Source: Lucifuga dentata
Taxonomy: Eukaryota > Chordata > Actinopteri > Ophidiiformes > Bythitidae
Direction of reading: 5' to 3'
DNA: 64,000 nt
NCBI GenBank assembly: GCA_014773175.1
Contig: VXCM01000913.1
Location: forward strand, 149,060-213,059
Within the stretch, counting starts at the first letter, position 1. Every line of letters starts with the position of its first letter. The position numbers and the translations under genes were made by a program. A model generated the notes under the pieces. It searched no databases and had not been told where the DNA came from. It saw only the letters and a program-made list of their open reading frames with translations. This document shows, in pieces, positions 1-11,878 of this stretch.

Positions 1-53
1 TAAGATATTCTGACATTCATACCAAATACTAAGATATTCTGATATTCATGGAC
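1..53. repeat. Short tandem repeat, about 29-bp unit, at the window edge
   Basis: The motif TAAGATATTCTGACATTCAT begins at base 1 and returns at base 30 with one change, so nearly two units of about 29 bp are visible. The array may continue upstream of the window. Confidence 0.6.
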
Positions 54-893
54 ATTTTTCAAAGATTCAACTTTTTGCTCAAATTGTTAAGATGATATTA
101 TCATTTGTAATGAAAAATCTTGTATTAAATTCAAAAAGAATGCAAAATAGAAGCATTTTCACAGTGGTCTCAGAGTTTTGGACCCCACTATATGTTTGGC
201 AACAATTTTTTTTTTTTTAATCTCTTTTTCATGCCTATAAAAGTCAAAGTGTCAATTCTGTTAATTTTCACCTTTCTAGTGACACAAAAAGGGGAATCAT
301 CACTCTTACAATTTTGTCATCATACAATTAGTATCACTAATGAATGCAAAAGATCATTAAGGAACTTTTAATTAATTTAATGAAAATCGATTGCTACAAG
401 TGCAAGAAACTCTCACTGTTCAGAATGATTTATTAACTGGTTAATGATTTCACACCAAATAACCTGCATCCCTTTATGACTCCTTTGCAGTACTTTGTCA
501 CTTTGTGCGTCTACATTTAGATATTTGATGAAGATGTACTGCAGCAGCAAGGTGAAGGAAGCGAGTTCACACTTTGCCAGCAGTGCTTCCACGCTGGTGT
601 GAAAGTGGGTTTACTGGAGGAAAAGGTGAAGGGTTGCTGATGTGGTGGGTCACGTTTCCATTTTCAGCTGCAACTGAGTTCACACTCACGCATGTGATAA
701 TGCTTTTCTATGTTTTTTATTTTAGTTAAATGCTGAATCTAAAACAAGGACGAAAAAATGTGTGGTAAAATTTCCTGATGTTACACTGGGAGACGAATTG
801 ACACAAGCAGAATCCCATAATGTTCTGTGAAAACAACCAATTAATTTGCACTAATTAGTTTGTCTTAATATAGAAAGAAACTGACAAAAAAAC
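54..893. other. Gene-free AT-rich DNA
   Basis: No coding frame, repeat family or RNA gene is recognisable. A short GC-richer island (about 540-680) has no coding frame. A T12 run lies near 208-219. Confidence 0.6.
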
Positions 894-1496
894 TTAAAGG
901 ATGATAGCAGTGGTTTTGCATGTTTGAGCCCAATAAATACAACCATGAACTCTCCAAAACATAAAACTGTATTTTTGTTTTTTTGTTATTTTGCCAAATT
1001 CATTAATCTTTCAACATCAAATGTTCAGGTGAAACACCCTCCGTAAAATTCAGTGTTTCACCTGCTAACATGTACATCCAAACGTATAAGGGGCCCATCA
1101 TTTAATTTCCTGAGGGAAATGTTATTTTTGCTCCTGGAACTATTCCATGGAGAATTCTCAGATCGCTCTGTGCTTTTAGCTGCATTAAACTGCTAAAATT
1201 AAGTAACTTTGATAACAAATAATAACAGTATGTTGTTTACTGAGATGGATTATTTATGTCAAACACACTTCAAGTCTATACAATTTGATTTTTTTTTTTT
1301 TTTTTTTNTTTTTTTTTTTTTTTTTTATAGCATACTGGAATGAACTGGAACCAGTGGCTACTGGAAGGTAGGAAAAACAATATGAAAATGTACCACTCCA
1401 GTGTATGCTTTGGAAAATGGTTGGCAGTAATGTAATGTATATGTGAGTTGTATTTATTGGGTTTAAGCATGCAAAACCACTGGTATGGTCCTTTAA
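894..1496 (+). mobile_element. TTAA-type MITE, copy A (GTGGTTTTGC subfamily)
   Basis: The copy starts TTAAAGGATGATAGCAGTGG and ends GGTATGGTCCTTTAA, the reverse complement of the family start. The terminal inverted repeats run roughly 90 bp inward: the 5' side reads GCATGTTTGAGCCCAATAAA and the 3' side TTTATTGGGTTTAAGCATGC. There is no coding capacity. The interior holds a poly-T run broken by a single N at 1308, so its true length is uncertain. TTAA at both ends fits a TTAA target duplication. In the Xenopus T2/Kolobok MITEs, termini of the TTAAAGGRR type are known; assignment to that superfamily is inference, and piggyBac-like elements are the main alternative because they also duplicate TTAA. 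Copy H (51876) belongs to the same subfamily and orientation. Confidence 0.75.
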
Positions 1497-3223
1497 CTTT
1501 AACTTAATTGACTGATTTTCAATGGTGACAGCAGGTTCCAATCATTTAAATCAATAGTAATTTTCTATCCATCCCCAAAAGATTTTGTTTTACAATTTTG
1601 ACATGTTGGATTGTGCAAGAAAAAAGAATTTAAACGCTCCTAAAACCAAGCAGTGCCTGTTTGTCTGCACTTGTGAAGCATGTAATAGATTTTTACTAAT
1701 ACTTTATAATTATCCCTCAAATTCTAATCAGTAATTGACTAAAAGGGACAATTATAACAATGAGATTTTGATTGTTTCTAGGATTGAGCCTCTTCCCGAC
1801 GCTCGCCTGGGTATTTTTATGAACATCTAGGTTGTTGACACCAACATTTTATAATGCCAGTCTTTTCAACCATAGCATATTAGACAGAACTCATACTTGT
1901 TACCTCAAAATTATAGCAGCTTGGGGAAAATGTCTCATCTTTTTCATGCCCTTCGCAGATTGCATGTTTACCCTGCACTCCCATGCTTGCAAATCTCACC
2001 CCTGCATGGCCTGCTGAAAACATCTGAACAGAAATGAGCTGCTGAAAACCTGCAAAAATTGCATTTGTGCACTCAAAGCATCCTAGGAGCCTCAGATGGA
2101 AGAGCTCATGCAGCATTACAGATTTTAAAGCACTGAATGAATGCTGTAATGTGGCTAAACATATGGGCCGGAGCAAAATAAAGGGCAGCGAGCTGTGACA
2201 GGTGTATTCTTTTTGTATTTAATCTTGTTTAAAGGTATCTGTAACTTTAGACTGTTTGCTTTAACTTATCATCAGTGAGATAATTACGGCTTGTATTAAT
2301 TTCAGAATGATGGATACGCTGAAGATAAGAAGCGAAGACAAAAACAACAGCTTTTAACACATTAATCATGTTATCTTTGGTGTTACTGAGCCAGTCATGA
2401 CATCTATACAGATACATGAAGTTACAAGATTACAATTATATTTAAATATTAGGGCATTTTCAGACCCTTTTGTTCTGAATCAGGGATAAATTGTGGTAAT
2501 GTGCTTTCACTTTTAGTTTTCCACAGATAAAATTACAAGCAAATCCAAAAACATGAATAAAAGCCATATGAGGAAGCTCACTAGTCATTGGCTTGAGAAA
2601 ATCAAAACAGGAAGTCAATATAGCATAACATGACATGATGTACCAGGCATATATTTCTATTCATACTCATCATTTGGGCCACATATCAAACAAAACCACA
2701 AGCAAAAAAGTTTCAAGACAATGTCTGGAAAGCCACATTGCTTCATGTTATGTGAAGACGACGTGCTGCCTTCAGGCTCATCTGGAGAATGCAGGACATA
2801 TTGAGCATGTGTTAGGTGAGCAATATTTTGCAAAATTTTCATAGCATCCTTCTGATTTGCAATAGATAATCAAAAGTGTTAATGTTAACCACACGCCTAG
2901 TATGTGTTTGTATTGTATGTAGTATGTATGTAAAGAAATCAACTCAACTCCCTGTACTCGGTTCAGAATGAGTTCAAACAACAGAGTGTGTTTGGAAGTG
3001 AACTGGACTAAGTTCTCATTGTTATAATTGTCCCTTTTGGTGCAGATCTGAGTGTGTTTGCTGTGTTCATGTATGACCAAACAAACAGAATGTTTAAGGC
3101 CTTTTGGATTTTGGAGTGTTTTTCTCCTACAAATGCTCCAAATGAATTGCCATGGAAATACTCTTAAAATGTCTTAGCAGGCCTTTAAAGTATATTAATA
3201 TTAGCATTAACCAACAACCACAG

Positions 3224-3259
<36 letters not shown>

Positions 3260-3469
3260 GGACAGAAATGAACATTTAATCTTCTTCAGAATTTAATTTT
3301 GCAACACTGGGTGTATTCATGTAAATGCTTCAACATCGTGACTTGCATGTAAAATTCAAGGTTTGTTATTATAAACCTTTCACAGCTTCAGAATGCGTGT
3401 CGGGTTCATGCTAACCATCACACCGTCAGTCCTTGAATTAAACTCAAATAAATCACTGTCTAATCAAGG
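1497..3469. other. Gene-free AT-rich DNA with a poly-A tract
   Basis: I see no gene. A pure A33 run lies at 3226-3258. Short frames on both strands overlap each other and show no recognisable domain. Confidence 0.55.
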
Positions 3470-3840
3470 CCAGGATTTCTGCACACCGGCCTCCTGAAGC
3501 TGCTGTTGTCGTCCTGCTTGGCTGCAGCGCTGCTCACGTGCTGCTCGCCGACACGGCCAAGCCTTCATACATAATAGATTTGTTGGTGTCCATGGAGCTG
3601 CAGATGTTTGATGCTGAGGGCTGGAGCAGGGCAGAGCCTGCCAGCGCTATTTTTGACTGTTTTATCAGGCCTGATGCTTTATACTAATGAGACGCCTCCT
3701 GAGTGACATTGTTTACATTTATCACGCTAATGTGTTAGGCAAAGAAGACGCCATTTGGTGTTAGTCAGAATGTGTGAAGGATGAGTGCAGAGAATGATCT
3801 GTCATTCATTAATGGGACTTTGGATGAGCTGTGTGTGCGT
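3470..3840. promoter_or_regulatory. Candidate conserved non-coding block
   Basis: This is a unique, balanced-composition block between AT-rich flanks, without repeats or a credible frame. It holds homeobox-style TAAT cores (CTAATG near 3685 and 3728, ATTAATG near 3810) and a TGTTTAC forkhead-like core near 3710. Texture of this kind is common in vertebrate developmental enhancers. Conservation is not shown by a single sequence, so this is only a candidate. Confidence 0.25.
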
Positions 3841-4340
3841 TTTGTAGGTTTGTATTTCTAAACAATAACAGAAAAGCATTTCAAAGATGCATATCCATAA
3901 ATCATGACTTTAACGCTCTCTGTGGATGCATCTGAACATGCGCAGCTTATTAATATATCAGTTTATTGTTCCTAATGAAAGTGGATTAGGCAACAAACTA
4001 GTATTAATAACTGATGCAATTAGCTTTAACTGCATATTTTAGTTCCAGCAATGATCAAAGACATTAGTTTGGTGGGAGGTGGGAACGTGATGCTGTACAG
4101 CAATTAACTATGCATTGTATTGTTATTCCCAAAACAGATAGTTATTTAGCAATTATGTATTTACTATGATTTCTCCTTTAGTTTTGAAATACGATTTATT
4201 TCATGAATACAAATGCCTCTTCCCTTTTGTGTTCTGTTGTTATTGGGAGAAAAGAATGAATAAAAAAAAAAACGTTAAATATTTATGCATCCATTTTCTA
4301 GCTACTAGCAGAACTCGCTCAGCTGCACTAACGTGAACCT
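3841..4340. other. Gene-free AT-rich DNA
   Basis: No gene or recognised repeat is visible. A short A11 run lies at about 4262-4272. Confidence 0.55.
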
Positions 4341-4760
4341 TCCTGTGACCTAGTTAGACAAACGCCACATGACAAGGCCGCGGCCGCCCTCTCTCCGTGA
4401 GACTAGCCGAGCAGAAACCGCCATATCAGACATGAGATTTTGCACGAAGTTGCTTATTGACAGTTTGTTAGGCGGACGGGCGGGTCTGTGTCCTACTCCT
4501 CAGCTGATTGGGTGGATGAAGGACAGACGCTCGGCGCTCCGGCTCTTCGTTGCGGGAAGCCGGGCGGTTGCACTTTGTTAATGTGCTGCCACTCCCCTGC
4601 AGGGCGAGCAGNGTTGCGGGAAGCCGGGCGGTTGCACTTTGTTAATGTGCTGCCACTCCCCTGCAGGGCGAGCAGGCCTGGACAGGCCAGGGTGACGCTC
4701 CCTTCTTTCCCACAGCTCAGCTAGCTCGACTCTGCTTGGCTGATGAACTGTGACGGGACA
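4341..4760. promoter_or_regulatory. CpG-rich block, possible orphan promoter
   Basis: This stretch is strikingly CpG-dense compared with its flanks. It holds GCGGCCGCC near 4380, GGGCGG boxes near 4475, 4562 and 4626, and an inverted CCAAT box (GATTGG) near 4506. In fish, unmethylated CpG islands often mark promoters, but no first exon with a convincing start and splice donor is visible on either strand. Short frames through it are not recognised. The block is artificially lengthened by a 63-bp duplication around an N at 4612. A methylated CpG-rich repeat remnant is the alternative. Confidence 0.35.
4549..4675. other. Assembly-junction duplication (63 bp x 2 around one N)
   Basis: Bases 4549-4611 and 4613-4675 are identical and separated by the single N at 4612. 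This is best explained as unmerged overlapping contig ends; the real genome probably has one copy. Confidence 0.85.
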
Positions 4761-5055
4761 CGACTCCAAGGTTGTGTTGCTTTTTTTTTTTCNCGAGCCA
4801 GTCAGAGAAAGAGAAAGAGTGTGAAACATGGTTGCTCTCTGCTGATGGCTCTCAACCTTCATATCAGCTGGCTCGAACGCTCCCGTGACACACTCCGCTG
4901 AGCACCTGAAGGATCCTCGCTGTCAGGATTTAAGAGTTGCAAAGCCGTACAGCCAGCTGCTTATGTTTCAATAGCAGGAGACGAGCATAAACAGCGTCAT
5001 CAACCTGCCCGGACATGATTTACCTTGCACAACTTTAAATGAGTCAGTCCTTTCA

Positions 5056-5088
<33 letters not shown>

Positions 5089-5243
5089 TTCCAGAGTGCT
5101 CAGTTCACATGTCAATCTAAGAAAAGTTTTCTGTGTGTGTGTGTGGAGACATGGCGTTTCTCCTAAACTTATTATTCACATCACTTCTAGCAGCCAGTTC
5201 TTCTTCTGCTACAGAATCTATTACTACCATTTATGGTTCCCTG
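4761..5243. other. Gene-free DNA with a (CA)n microsatellite
   Basis: A short T run with an N at 4793 marks an unresolved join. A (CA)n tract lies at 5057-5083. The bases GTTCCCTG at 5236-5243 are the left target-site copy of the adjacent hAT element. Confidence 0.55.
5057..5083. repeat. (CA)n microsatellite
   Basis: About 13 uninterrupted CA units. A histidine/threonine-rich frame through it is a translation artefact. Confidence 0.9.
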
Positions 5244-5316
5244 TAGGGCTGAGTGGTATGGACTAAAAATAAAATGCTGATTTTTTCACACTGATGGCCG
5301 ATTTTCGATTTTTATC

Positions 5317-5375
<59 letters not shown>

Positions 5376-5896
5376 NTGCCTCTTGATGCTCTGACATGTT
5401 ACAGTTTTCCACCTACAGACCCGTTTGCTGCACGCTTCACGGCGTGCAGCAAATGGGTCTGTAACGTTTATAGGAGCTCCGCGCCGTGAAGCGCAAAACC
5501 GAACAACTTCCAAATGATGAAGTGACGTTACCTTTTTTAGAAACGAGCTCATCTTCAGTCAAAGTGTTTGACCTGCTGAAAGCTTCGTGGGCGTGACATC
5601 AGCGAATGTGACGGACCGCTGATTGGTAAGGTTGGAGACCGCATCCGTATCCGCTGCAGGCGGAGCCGCGGACCCTCACGGACACAAAAGTATAAACAAG
5701 GCTTGTAGGTTTAACGCCACAAAATGGGAATGGGTTTGATTGACGGAGAGCGACCAGCTGCCGCATTTTCCCCGTTAAAAACAATTAGATAGTAGTTGTT
5801 GTTTTAAATCACGATTTTCCGATTCAGCCGATTTACACATTGTGCCAAAACGTAAAATCGAATTAATCGATTAAATCGATTTATCGCCCAGCCCTA
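5244..5896 (-). mobile_element. Non-autonomous hAT element, copy 1
   Basis: The element starts TAGGGCTGAGTGGTAT and ends ATCGCCCAGCCCTA, which are inverted copies of each other. It is flanked by GTTCCCTG (5236-5243) and GTTCCGCG (5897-5904), an 8-bp target duplication with two mismatches. Eight-bp duplications are the hAT signature. The minus strand carries a broken remnant of a BED zinc-finger N-terminal region: a motif close to DELVSKK followed by frame breaks. The rest of the transposase is missing. A poly-T stretch with an N at 5376 hides internal sequence that copy 3 (23460) retains. Copy 3 is nearly identical over the shared half, which implies fairly recent mobilisation. Confidence 0.8.
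5416..5461. repeat. 20-bp-arm hairpin inside hAT copy 1
   Basis: CAGACCCGTTTGCTGCACGC at 5416-5435 faces GCGTGCAGCAAATGGGTCTG at 5442-5461 across a 6-base loop, with 19 of 20 pairs matching. The same hairpin is present in copy 3 at 23744-23789 with a different loop. Confidence 0.8.
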
Positions 5897-6710
5897 GTTC
5901 CGCGTGCACGTTTCCCCGCGCACGTATGGCGATAAGCTTTGCGTGGTTTGTGATCATTTCCTCCTGCGAGGCATCACAAAGTGCTCTGTGTGCCGCTGAG
6001 TTGTTATTTTGAGCAGGTCTGAGGTGCAAACACACCTCATGTCATTGTACTACAGGATCTCCTTCACGTTTGCTGAAACAGGATCCAACACGACTGTAAA
6101 CTCGCCCTGCCTGGGTCACGGAGCAGCTGCTGCAGCAAGTCAGTAAGGCTATTGTACATTTTTGCAGCGATCTTGACACATTCCCATAGTGGGAGAGGCT
6201 GCCAAAAACCTATGCATACTTATCTTACAAAGAAGCCTCTTAAAATGTTCAGATGGATTCCCACAAGATGAATTCTTCTTCATGTTACGGCACGGGGAAT
6301 ATTTCTCTGTCTCACTTTTTTGTTGTTGTTGTTGTTGCTCTGAGAACTCTGTCTGAAAAATGAAGGTCTGAGCTCCCTACTCATTTTTGTTTATGCGTCG
6401 CAGTTTTTATACTGTAGTCATAAAACACAGAGTCACTATAACCCAAACTGTGTTCACACGCTGTGTTATTGAGGCGACTGAAATCTGGCACAAAAGATAA
6501 ACTGTACAAAGCTTCTGGCTGCACCTGGCTTCACGCTGCAGCTATTCCCAGGTTTAGGTCGCTGATGTTGATGGAACCTGCTTCAGGCGAGAAATGTTTA
6601 CACGTTGTTAGGATTGAAACATTCAGGTCCCTTATACAAACCCTACCAGCAAAACATTCTGTGAATAAAGTGATGCAAATGAACTGGACACAAACAAGCA
6701 TACATTTAAT
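5897..6710. other. Gene-free DNA between two hAT copies
   Basis: No gene is recognised. The first 250 bases are moderately CpG-rich. A (TTG)n tract lies at 6320-6337. CATTTAAT at 6703-6710 is the left target-site copy of hAT copy 2. Confidence 0.55.
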
Positions 6711-7036
6711 TAGGGCTGGGTGATAACTTGATTTAATCGATTAATTGGAGTTTACATTTTGGTACCATGTGTAAAATGGCTGAATCGCAAAATTGAGATT
6801 TATTTTAAAAGATAAATAATATATAACTATTTTTAACGGGGAAAATGCAGCAGCGGGTCGCCCTCCGTCAATCAAGTCTGTTCCTGTTTTGCGTGCATTA
6901 AACCTACAAGCCTTTTTTATACTTTCTTCGAGTCCACGAGGGTCCGCTAGGCTCCACTCCAGTTACCAATCAACCGTCCATCACGTTTCTTGATGCCACA
7001 TCCACAAAGCTTTCAGCAGGTCAGACGTGCAGCAAG

Positions 7037-7250
7037 ATGCAACAAACACTTCCACCAAAGATGAGCTTGTTCCTAAAAACAGTAACATCACGTCAGTGGT
7101 TTGGTTTTGCTTCACGGCATGGAACAAACCAGCATGTCTGTAAAGTTTTAGGAGCTGCAGCTACTAAAAGTAGCAGCGCTTCAAATGTATTTCAGCAGCT
7201 GAGTCGTAGCAATGCGGCGCTGCAAGATGCAGATCTGCAGTCAAAGCACA
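7037..7250 (+). pseudogene. hAT transposase N-terminal remnant (BED-finger region)
   Basis: The plus-strand reading contains KMSLFLKTVTSRQWFGFA, then a VCKV segment and SSASNVFQQL. This follows the order of a hAT BED finger: a Trp/Phe-Gly-Phe start, a Cys-containing knuckle, then a Ser/Thr-Asn-hydrophobic-helix motif. The second cysteine of the knuckle and the closing histidine pattern are not intact, and no RNase-H-like catalytic domain follows before the element ends. This is a transposon relic, not a host gene. Family assignment rests on motif order plus the hAT-type ends and target duplication. Confidence 0.55.
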
Positions 7251-7331
7251 GCGAAAAAGCAAATGACGTTACTGCATCATTTTCCAGTGTCATGGCGTCT
7301 GATCAGAGGGTCTTCATAAGGTGGAATATTT

Positions 7332-7464
7332 AACATGTCAGAGCATCCAGAGGCAGCAGACAGGCTGGTGTTCCTCACAGGAACCTGGACATCGCTGNAA
7401 CATGTCAGAGCATCCAGAGGCAGCAGACAGGCTGGTGTTCCTCACAGGAACCTGGACATCGCTG
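7332..7464. other. Assembly-junction duplication (66 bp x 2 around one N)
   Basis: Bases 7332-7397 and 7399-7464 are identical, with the single N at 7398 between them, inside hAT copy 2. Confidence 0.85.
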
Positions 7465-7714
7465 TAAAAAGCTTTTATTTAATTTTTTTTTTTTAGAAAA
7501 CCCTACAATTATATTTAAAAGTATCATTATTTGTTTTTATTATTTTAACAGAGAAGATACTTTTTGAATTATGGCTTGATCTTTTTTATTATTATTATTA
7601 TTATTTTCTTTTTAGTTTGGAGGAAAACAAGAAAAATCGAGATTAAAATTGAGAATTGTTCATAAGTGTGAAAAAAATCGAGATTTTACTTTTAGGCCAC
7701 ATCGCCCAGCGCTA

Positions 7715-9208
7715 CATCAAATCTTCTCTTGGAAACAAAGAAAATTCAGTATTTCGGTTTGGTTGTTAAACTACGATTAAAGGATAAAAAAAAAAAAAGA
7801 TCAAGAAAGAAGCTTAAAAGTTGCGATTTGCCTCCAACTATTGGCCACCTTTCTCCAAATATTCTGTTAAAGCCAACCATGTCCGCTTTACCAAGTTTCC
7901 CAGTTTGTGTTTAGTTTCTTTAAATAAGCTCATTTAGCAAACTCAGCATGTGAGGAGTTCAGGGATTACTGCTCTAGATGTGCACCGTTTATTGGTTGGA
8001 CAACAAACCAATTACAGAACGGGCAAACATAAGAGAATTAAAAGTTTGATTAGCCACAGGCTGGATGGCAGTTTAATTGGATTGGATAGCAGTTGGACGG
8101 CCTGCAATGTTGCACCAACACAGCAACGCTTTCCCATAAAATGTCTTAGAACAGTAAAGAGGTTTGAAATTGTGGTTATAATCCATGACGTTCAAATCTA
8201 CCAATACTGATATTGTGAAATTGCTTCTGGCATTCTTCTCCTGTTTAATTAGTCTCCTACATGCTTGAAGATTTTTTCCTTGAGGAACGATGCATTTAAC
8301 GCCTCGCTGAGCTGCAACAGGGTTTAACGCTGAGAACAAAGTGAAAAAAAAGTGAGGAAGTTGGTATGAGCAGTGAAAGAAACCGTGGCTGAACAAAAAA
8401 AGAGCAACAGAAAATCCAAAGCGAGATGGTAAACACGTGGAAATGGTGCGCTGTTGTTGAAGAATGAGAGCACAGAAGGAATTTCATGAGAGCTACATTT
8501 ATTTTGAAAATGCAGCTTTTCCTGCGAGCTGTTGAATCATAATTCTTCTACAGTATGTAATAGAAACTCTTCTCTCGTGAAATGCTATGTAGCTGAATAA
8601 GAAGGTTGTAAAAACTGTCTGATGACCTTATTCTGAATTCATGCCAGCCAGCTTTCATAACAACCAAGCAATATTTATTATTTTCTACCATTTTGAAGAT
8701 GATGATCCTGTAAAAAAAGATTAAATTGGCATAATTTAACTGCCTTTTATGATTTAACAGGTTACTGAGAGTTTGAACACTCAGTAAGGAGAAGCGGGCC
8801 TGAAGAATATGTAGGAAAGACTGATAGATGCTCAGCGCCACCTAGGTAAAGTGTTAAACCAGGAAGTGACATTATATGCTACATATACATGATGATGCTG
8901 CACATATCCTCCATTTGTCTGAAGGGTCGGTTGCCCGTAATGCAGCCTTTTAACAAGATGCAATATCTGTGAAAATTGTAGGGCCAGCAGTGCAATATCA
9001 GCGAGAACCTGAAAAAAAATGGCTGAACGTTTCAAGGAGAAGATGATCGTGATGTTTTCTGCACACTGCCCCCTGCTGGACACAGTATGTCATCATGCGA
9101 CTGGCATAAATTCTGAAAGTGTATGCAGAGTTAATGTTAAGCATAACTCTGGGCGAAAGGTGAAAAGGGTACACACCACACACACACACACACACACAGA
9201 GGCCTACG
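7715..9208. other. Gene-free DNA
   Basis: No gene is recognised. Short frames on both strands have no domain. A (CA)n tract at 9177-9198 directly precedes MITE copy B. Confidence 0.5.
9177..9198. repeat. (CA)n microsatellite
   Basis: Eleven CA units, ending 10 bp before a TTAA-type MITE. Confidence 0.85.
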
Positions 9209-9838
9209 TTAAAGGACCATACCCTCCATTTTTCATGTTTGAGCCTAATATATTCAATTTTCATACATGTTAAGTTACTGACAGTCATTTTCCAAAGGAT
9301 AAAACCGTATTTCAGCTTTCCTGATATTTCAAAATCAAATATTCAAGTGATACACCCACCTTAAAAATCCATGTTTCTCCTGCTAATAGTTACACAGCCT
9401 TATGAAGTCACGGTCCTTTAAATTTTTCCATAAACGCAGGTCTTCTTTTGGGACTATATTCCCCGGTGGAGGCATACATTCACTCCACGCTTTTTATTGA
9501 GCTTAAACACTAAAATTACATAACTTCTAAAAAAACCTGAATACACATCTTGTTGGTGATGATGGATTACCTATCCCAAGAACGTTTCAAGTATCAACAA
9601 GTTGATTTTAATAGAGAATGAACTGAAACCAATGGAGGTCTGGAAGGCAGGAAAAACAATTTTAATTTACCATTCCAGTAGTATGCTTTGGGAAATGATT
9701 GTCAGTAACGTAACATGTATGAAAATTGAAAATATTAGGCTCAAACATGCAANGGGAAATGATTGTCAGTAACGTAACATGTATGAAAATTGAAAATATT
9801 AGGCTCAAACATGCAAAACAGATGGTATGGTCCTTTAA
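9209..9838 (+). mobile_element. TTAA-type MITE, copy B
   Basis: It starts TTAAAGGACCATACCCTCCA and ends GGTATGGTCCTTTAA. The two ends pair over about 90 bp: the 5' side has CATGTTTGAGCCTAATATAT and the 3' side its inverted counterpart. The 5' subterminal region (GATAAAACCGTATTTCAGCT, then ATACACCCACC) and the 3' subterminal region (ACTGAAACCAATGG, then GGAAAAACAATTTTAA) differ, which lets other copies be oriented. It has no coding frame. The length includes a 63-bp artefactual duplication at 9690-9816. TTAA lies at both borders. Superfamily is uncertain: Kolobok/T2-like or piggyBac-like. Confidence 0.8.
9690..9816. other. Assembly-junction duplication (63 bp x 2 around one N)
   Basis: Bases 9690-9752 equal 9754-9816, separated by the N at 9753, inside MITE copy B. 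Confidence 0.85.
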
Positions 9839-11023
9839 ATTGATGCTTATCTGTGCATATTTTCAGGTTTACGCTGCATTTGACAGAGATTTCTACTGCA
9901 GTTATTTTTCCTCAAATATTAAAGATGAAAATAATCGGGCATGTTTCTCCTCAGCAGCTTTTCAAACCCTTTTCCTTAACAACATGTTACAGTACGAGAC
10001 ATAAAGGGCGGGAATGTGGGTGCACTCTCGCCTTCATTTCCTTCTTATCATAACAACATGCCATGAACTGAGAGATGATTTCTATTTCTATTCTTTCTTG
10101 GACGTTTTCTTGCAATCGGTCTTTGAAGATCCAACAAAGATGCCCTTGAAGCAGCCAGTATCTAAACCAACACCCCATTAATCTAAACAGAATGGAGGCT
10201 GTTCAGATTAGAGGAAAAACTCACAGTACTGGTGTAGATGGGCTGAATTTGATTTTGCCTTTCAGAAAATAGCTGAGTATATTAAACTGCCACATCATGT
10301 TTTTAAGATTCAGTGAAGCAGTAATTTTAAGACTTTAATACCTAAAGACAGGATTAAAGTTAGGATAAATGAGGTTCTAGTCTATCTATTTAGAATACTT
10401 TGACCTGGAATGGCCTTGTATTAAAACCCCGAGTCGCTAATGAATATAAACAATGGTGAGTGAAGATACATTTAAATTTCATCTTGTCTAAATATTCAAT
10501 ATGCTCAACACAGAGCCACAGCATGAATAAAATAGCAAGCTGGCATTTTTGCATGCTAAGGTGTACGGGTGCCCTCTTCTTCAGGCAGCGCTGCCCTTGC
10601 TGAGGCGATCACCCTGAGATTTGGGTCTGTGTTGTTTACACTGACTGTGAAGCCGTTCTGCACGGTTCACAGAGTCACGCAGCAGAGCCTCCGAGGGGCC
10701 GCCGACAGGAAAACCAATGAACACGGAAAAATACAGCCAAACACAGGCCAGCCCACAAACAAATGTCGTCCCGTTTTCCTTCAATAAAGCGTAATTGGCT
10801 CGAGGGGCAGCCGACGTGGCTTTACAAGAGAGAGGAAAGCCTTTGTTTTAATTTCAGTTTATTTGAGTCATCATGAAATGAATATACGTCCTGTCACACA
10901 CAACAGAACAGAACCTCGATCATGTTTCTCAAAGATTCTCATGTCCGAGAGCTCCAGTTGTCTGCTGCACATGGATTTTTTTAAAAAAGACGCTGGGTGA
11001 CAAAGGGAGAGAAAGAGGAAAGC
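9839..11023. other. Gene-free DNA
   Basis: No gene or recognised repeat family is visible. A GC-richer patch at about 10565-10800 has short overlapping frames on both strands and no recognisable protein. Confidence 0.5.
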
Positions 11024-11490
11024 ACCATTTATACTTGAATATAAGCCGAGTTTTTTTTTTTTGTTTTTTTTTTATACCAAATTTCACAATGCATATAAGT
11101 GAGTAATTCAAATCAGATCCCAGAGAATGAACTTTCCAGGGGTAGAACTACCACCCATTACCACTACCCATGGAAAATAGTTTAAATCCTTTAGAATGAT
11201 GTATTTCCTGACTAAACATCTTACTCAGCACATTTTGCGGCAGCCAGTAAGCTCTGTTATGATTGGTCAGTTACGGTAATCAGTTGCTGAAATATCATGT
11301 TTACCGGTACGTGGATTATTTTCAGAAAATCAGAGGAATACTGTGACAATTCTCAGAAAAAACAGGTAATTTGCAAAACAAATAAATTGATGGAACAGCA
11401 TCAGGGGGTCGGCTTATATGCTGGTTCCTGTAAAAATCTAAATTTGCAGGTCAAAATCAGGGGGTGGGCTTATAGCCGAGTATATATGGT
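11024..11490. mobile_element. MITE with ATAAGCCGA-type inverted ends
   Basis: The left end reads ACCATTTATACTTGAATATA followed by AGCCGAG. The right end reads GGGCTTATAGCCGAGTATAT followed by ATGGT. Read inverted, these match apart from a few bases and small indels. A second internal copy of the GTCGGCTTATATG motif lies near 11408. There is no coding capacity. No clear target duplication is visible, so the superfamily is not assigned. The left end is followed by poly-T. Confidence 0.5.
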
Positions 11491-11878
11491 ACTTCCTTTC
11501 CTAAATATGTCAGAGACGTTTCTGTTTGCAGCCATCATGTCACCGTCATGTGTTTAGCATGTTAGCACACGTTTCCATAAGAACATGCAACAACTAGCCT
11601 GTAAACACGCAAGTTCCTGATGAAGGAAACGTGCCGCTGGAAGGACTTTCAACAACATGCATGGACTCTTTACCAAGCGTGTTCAGATTTCAAGATATCA
11701 GAATATCTGTTAGAGAAATATTTCATTTCTTTCGGTGTTCATCCTGGCAGATGCAGCACGTGTATCAATGCCTCAGAGAAAAAATGCTTGTAATGGAATA
11801 GTATTCTGTTGTTGTTTGAGTAGAGATTACTTAGAGATTACTTCCTGCAGGCTATTACATGTTCTGTGTTCAAACATC
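11491..11878. other. Gene-free DNA
   Basis: Nothing is recognised except a short direct repeat of TTAGAGATTACT near 11821-11842. Confidence 0.5.

Larger units (their letters stand above)
6711..7714 (+). mobile_element. Non-autonomous hAT element, copy 2 (inverted relative to copy 1)
   Basis: It begins TAGGGCTGGGTGATAA and ends CACATCGCCCAGCGCTA. The flanks CATTTAAT (6703-6710) and CATCAAAT (7715-7722) form an 8-bp target duplication with two mismatches. Sequence just inside the left end is the reverse complement of the right part of copies 1 and 3, so it lies in the opposite orientation. It keeps a longer piece of the BED-finger coding region than the other copies (see 7037-7250) but no catalytic transposase part. 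A 66-bp assembly duplication around the N at 7398 inflates its length. A (TTA)n tract lies near 7579. Confidence 0.75.
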
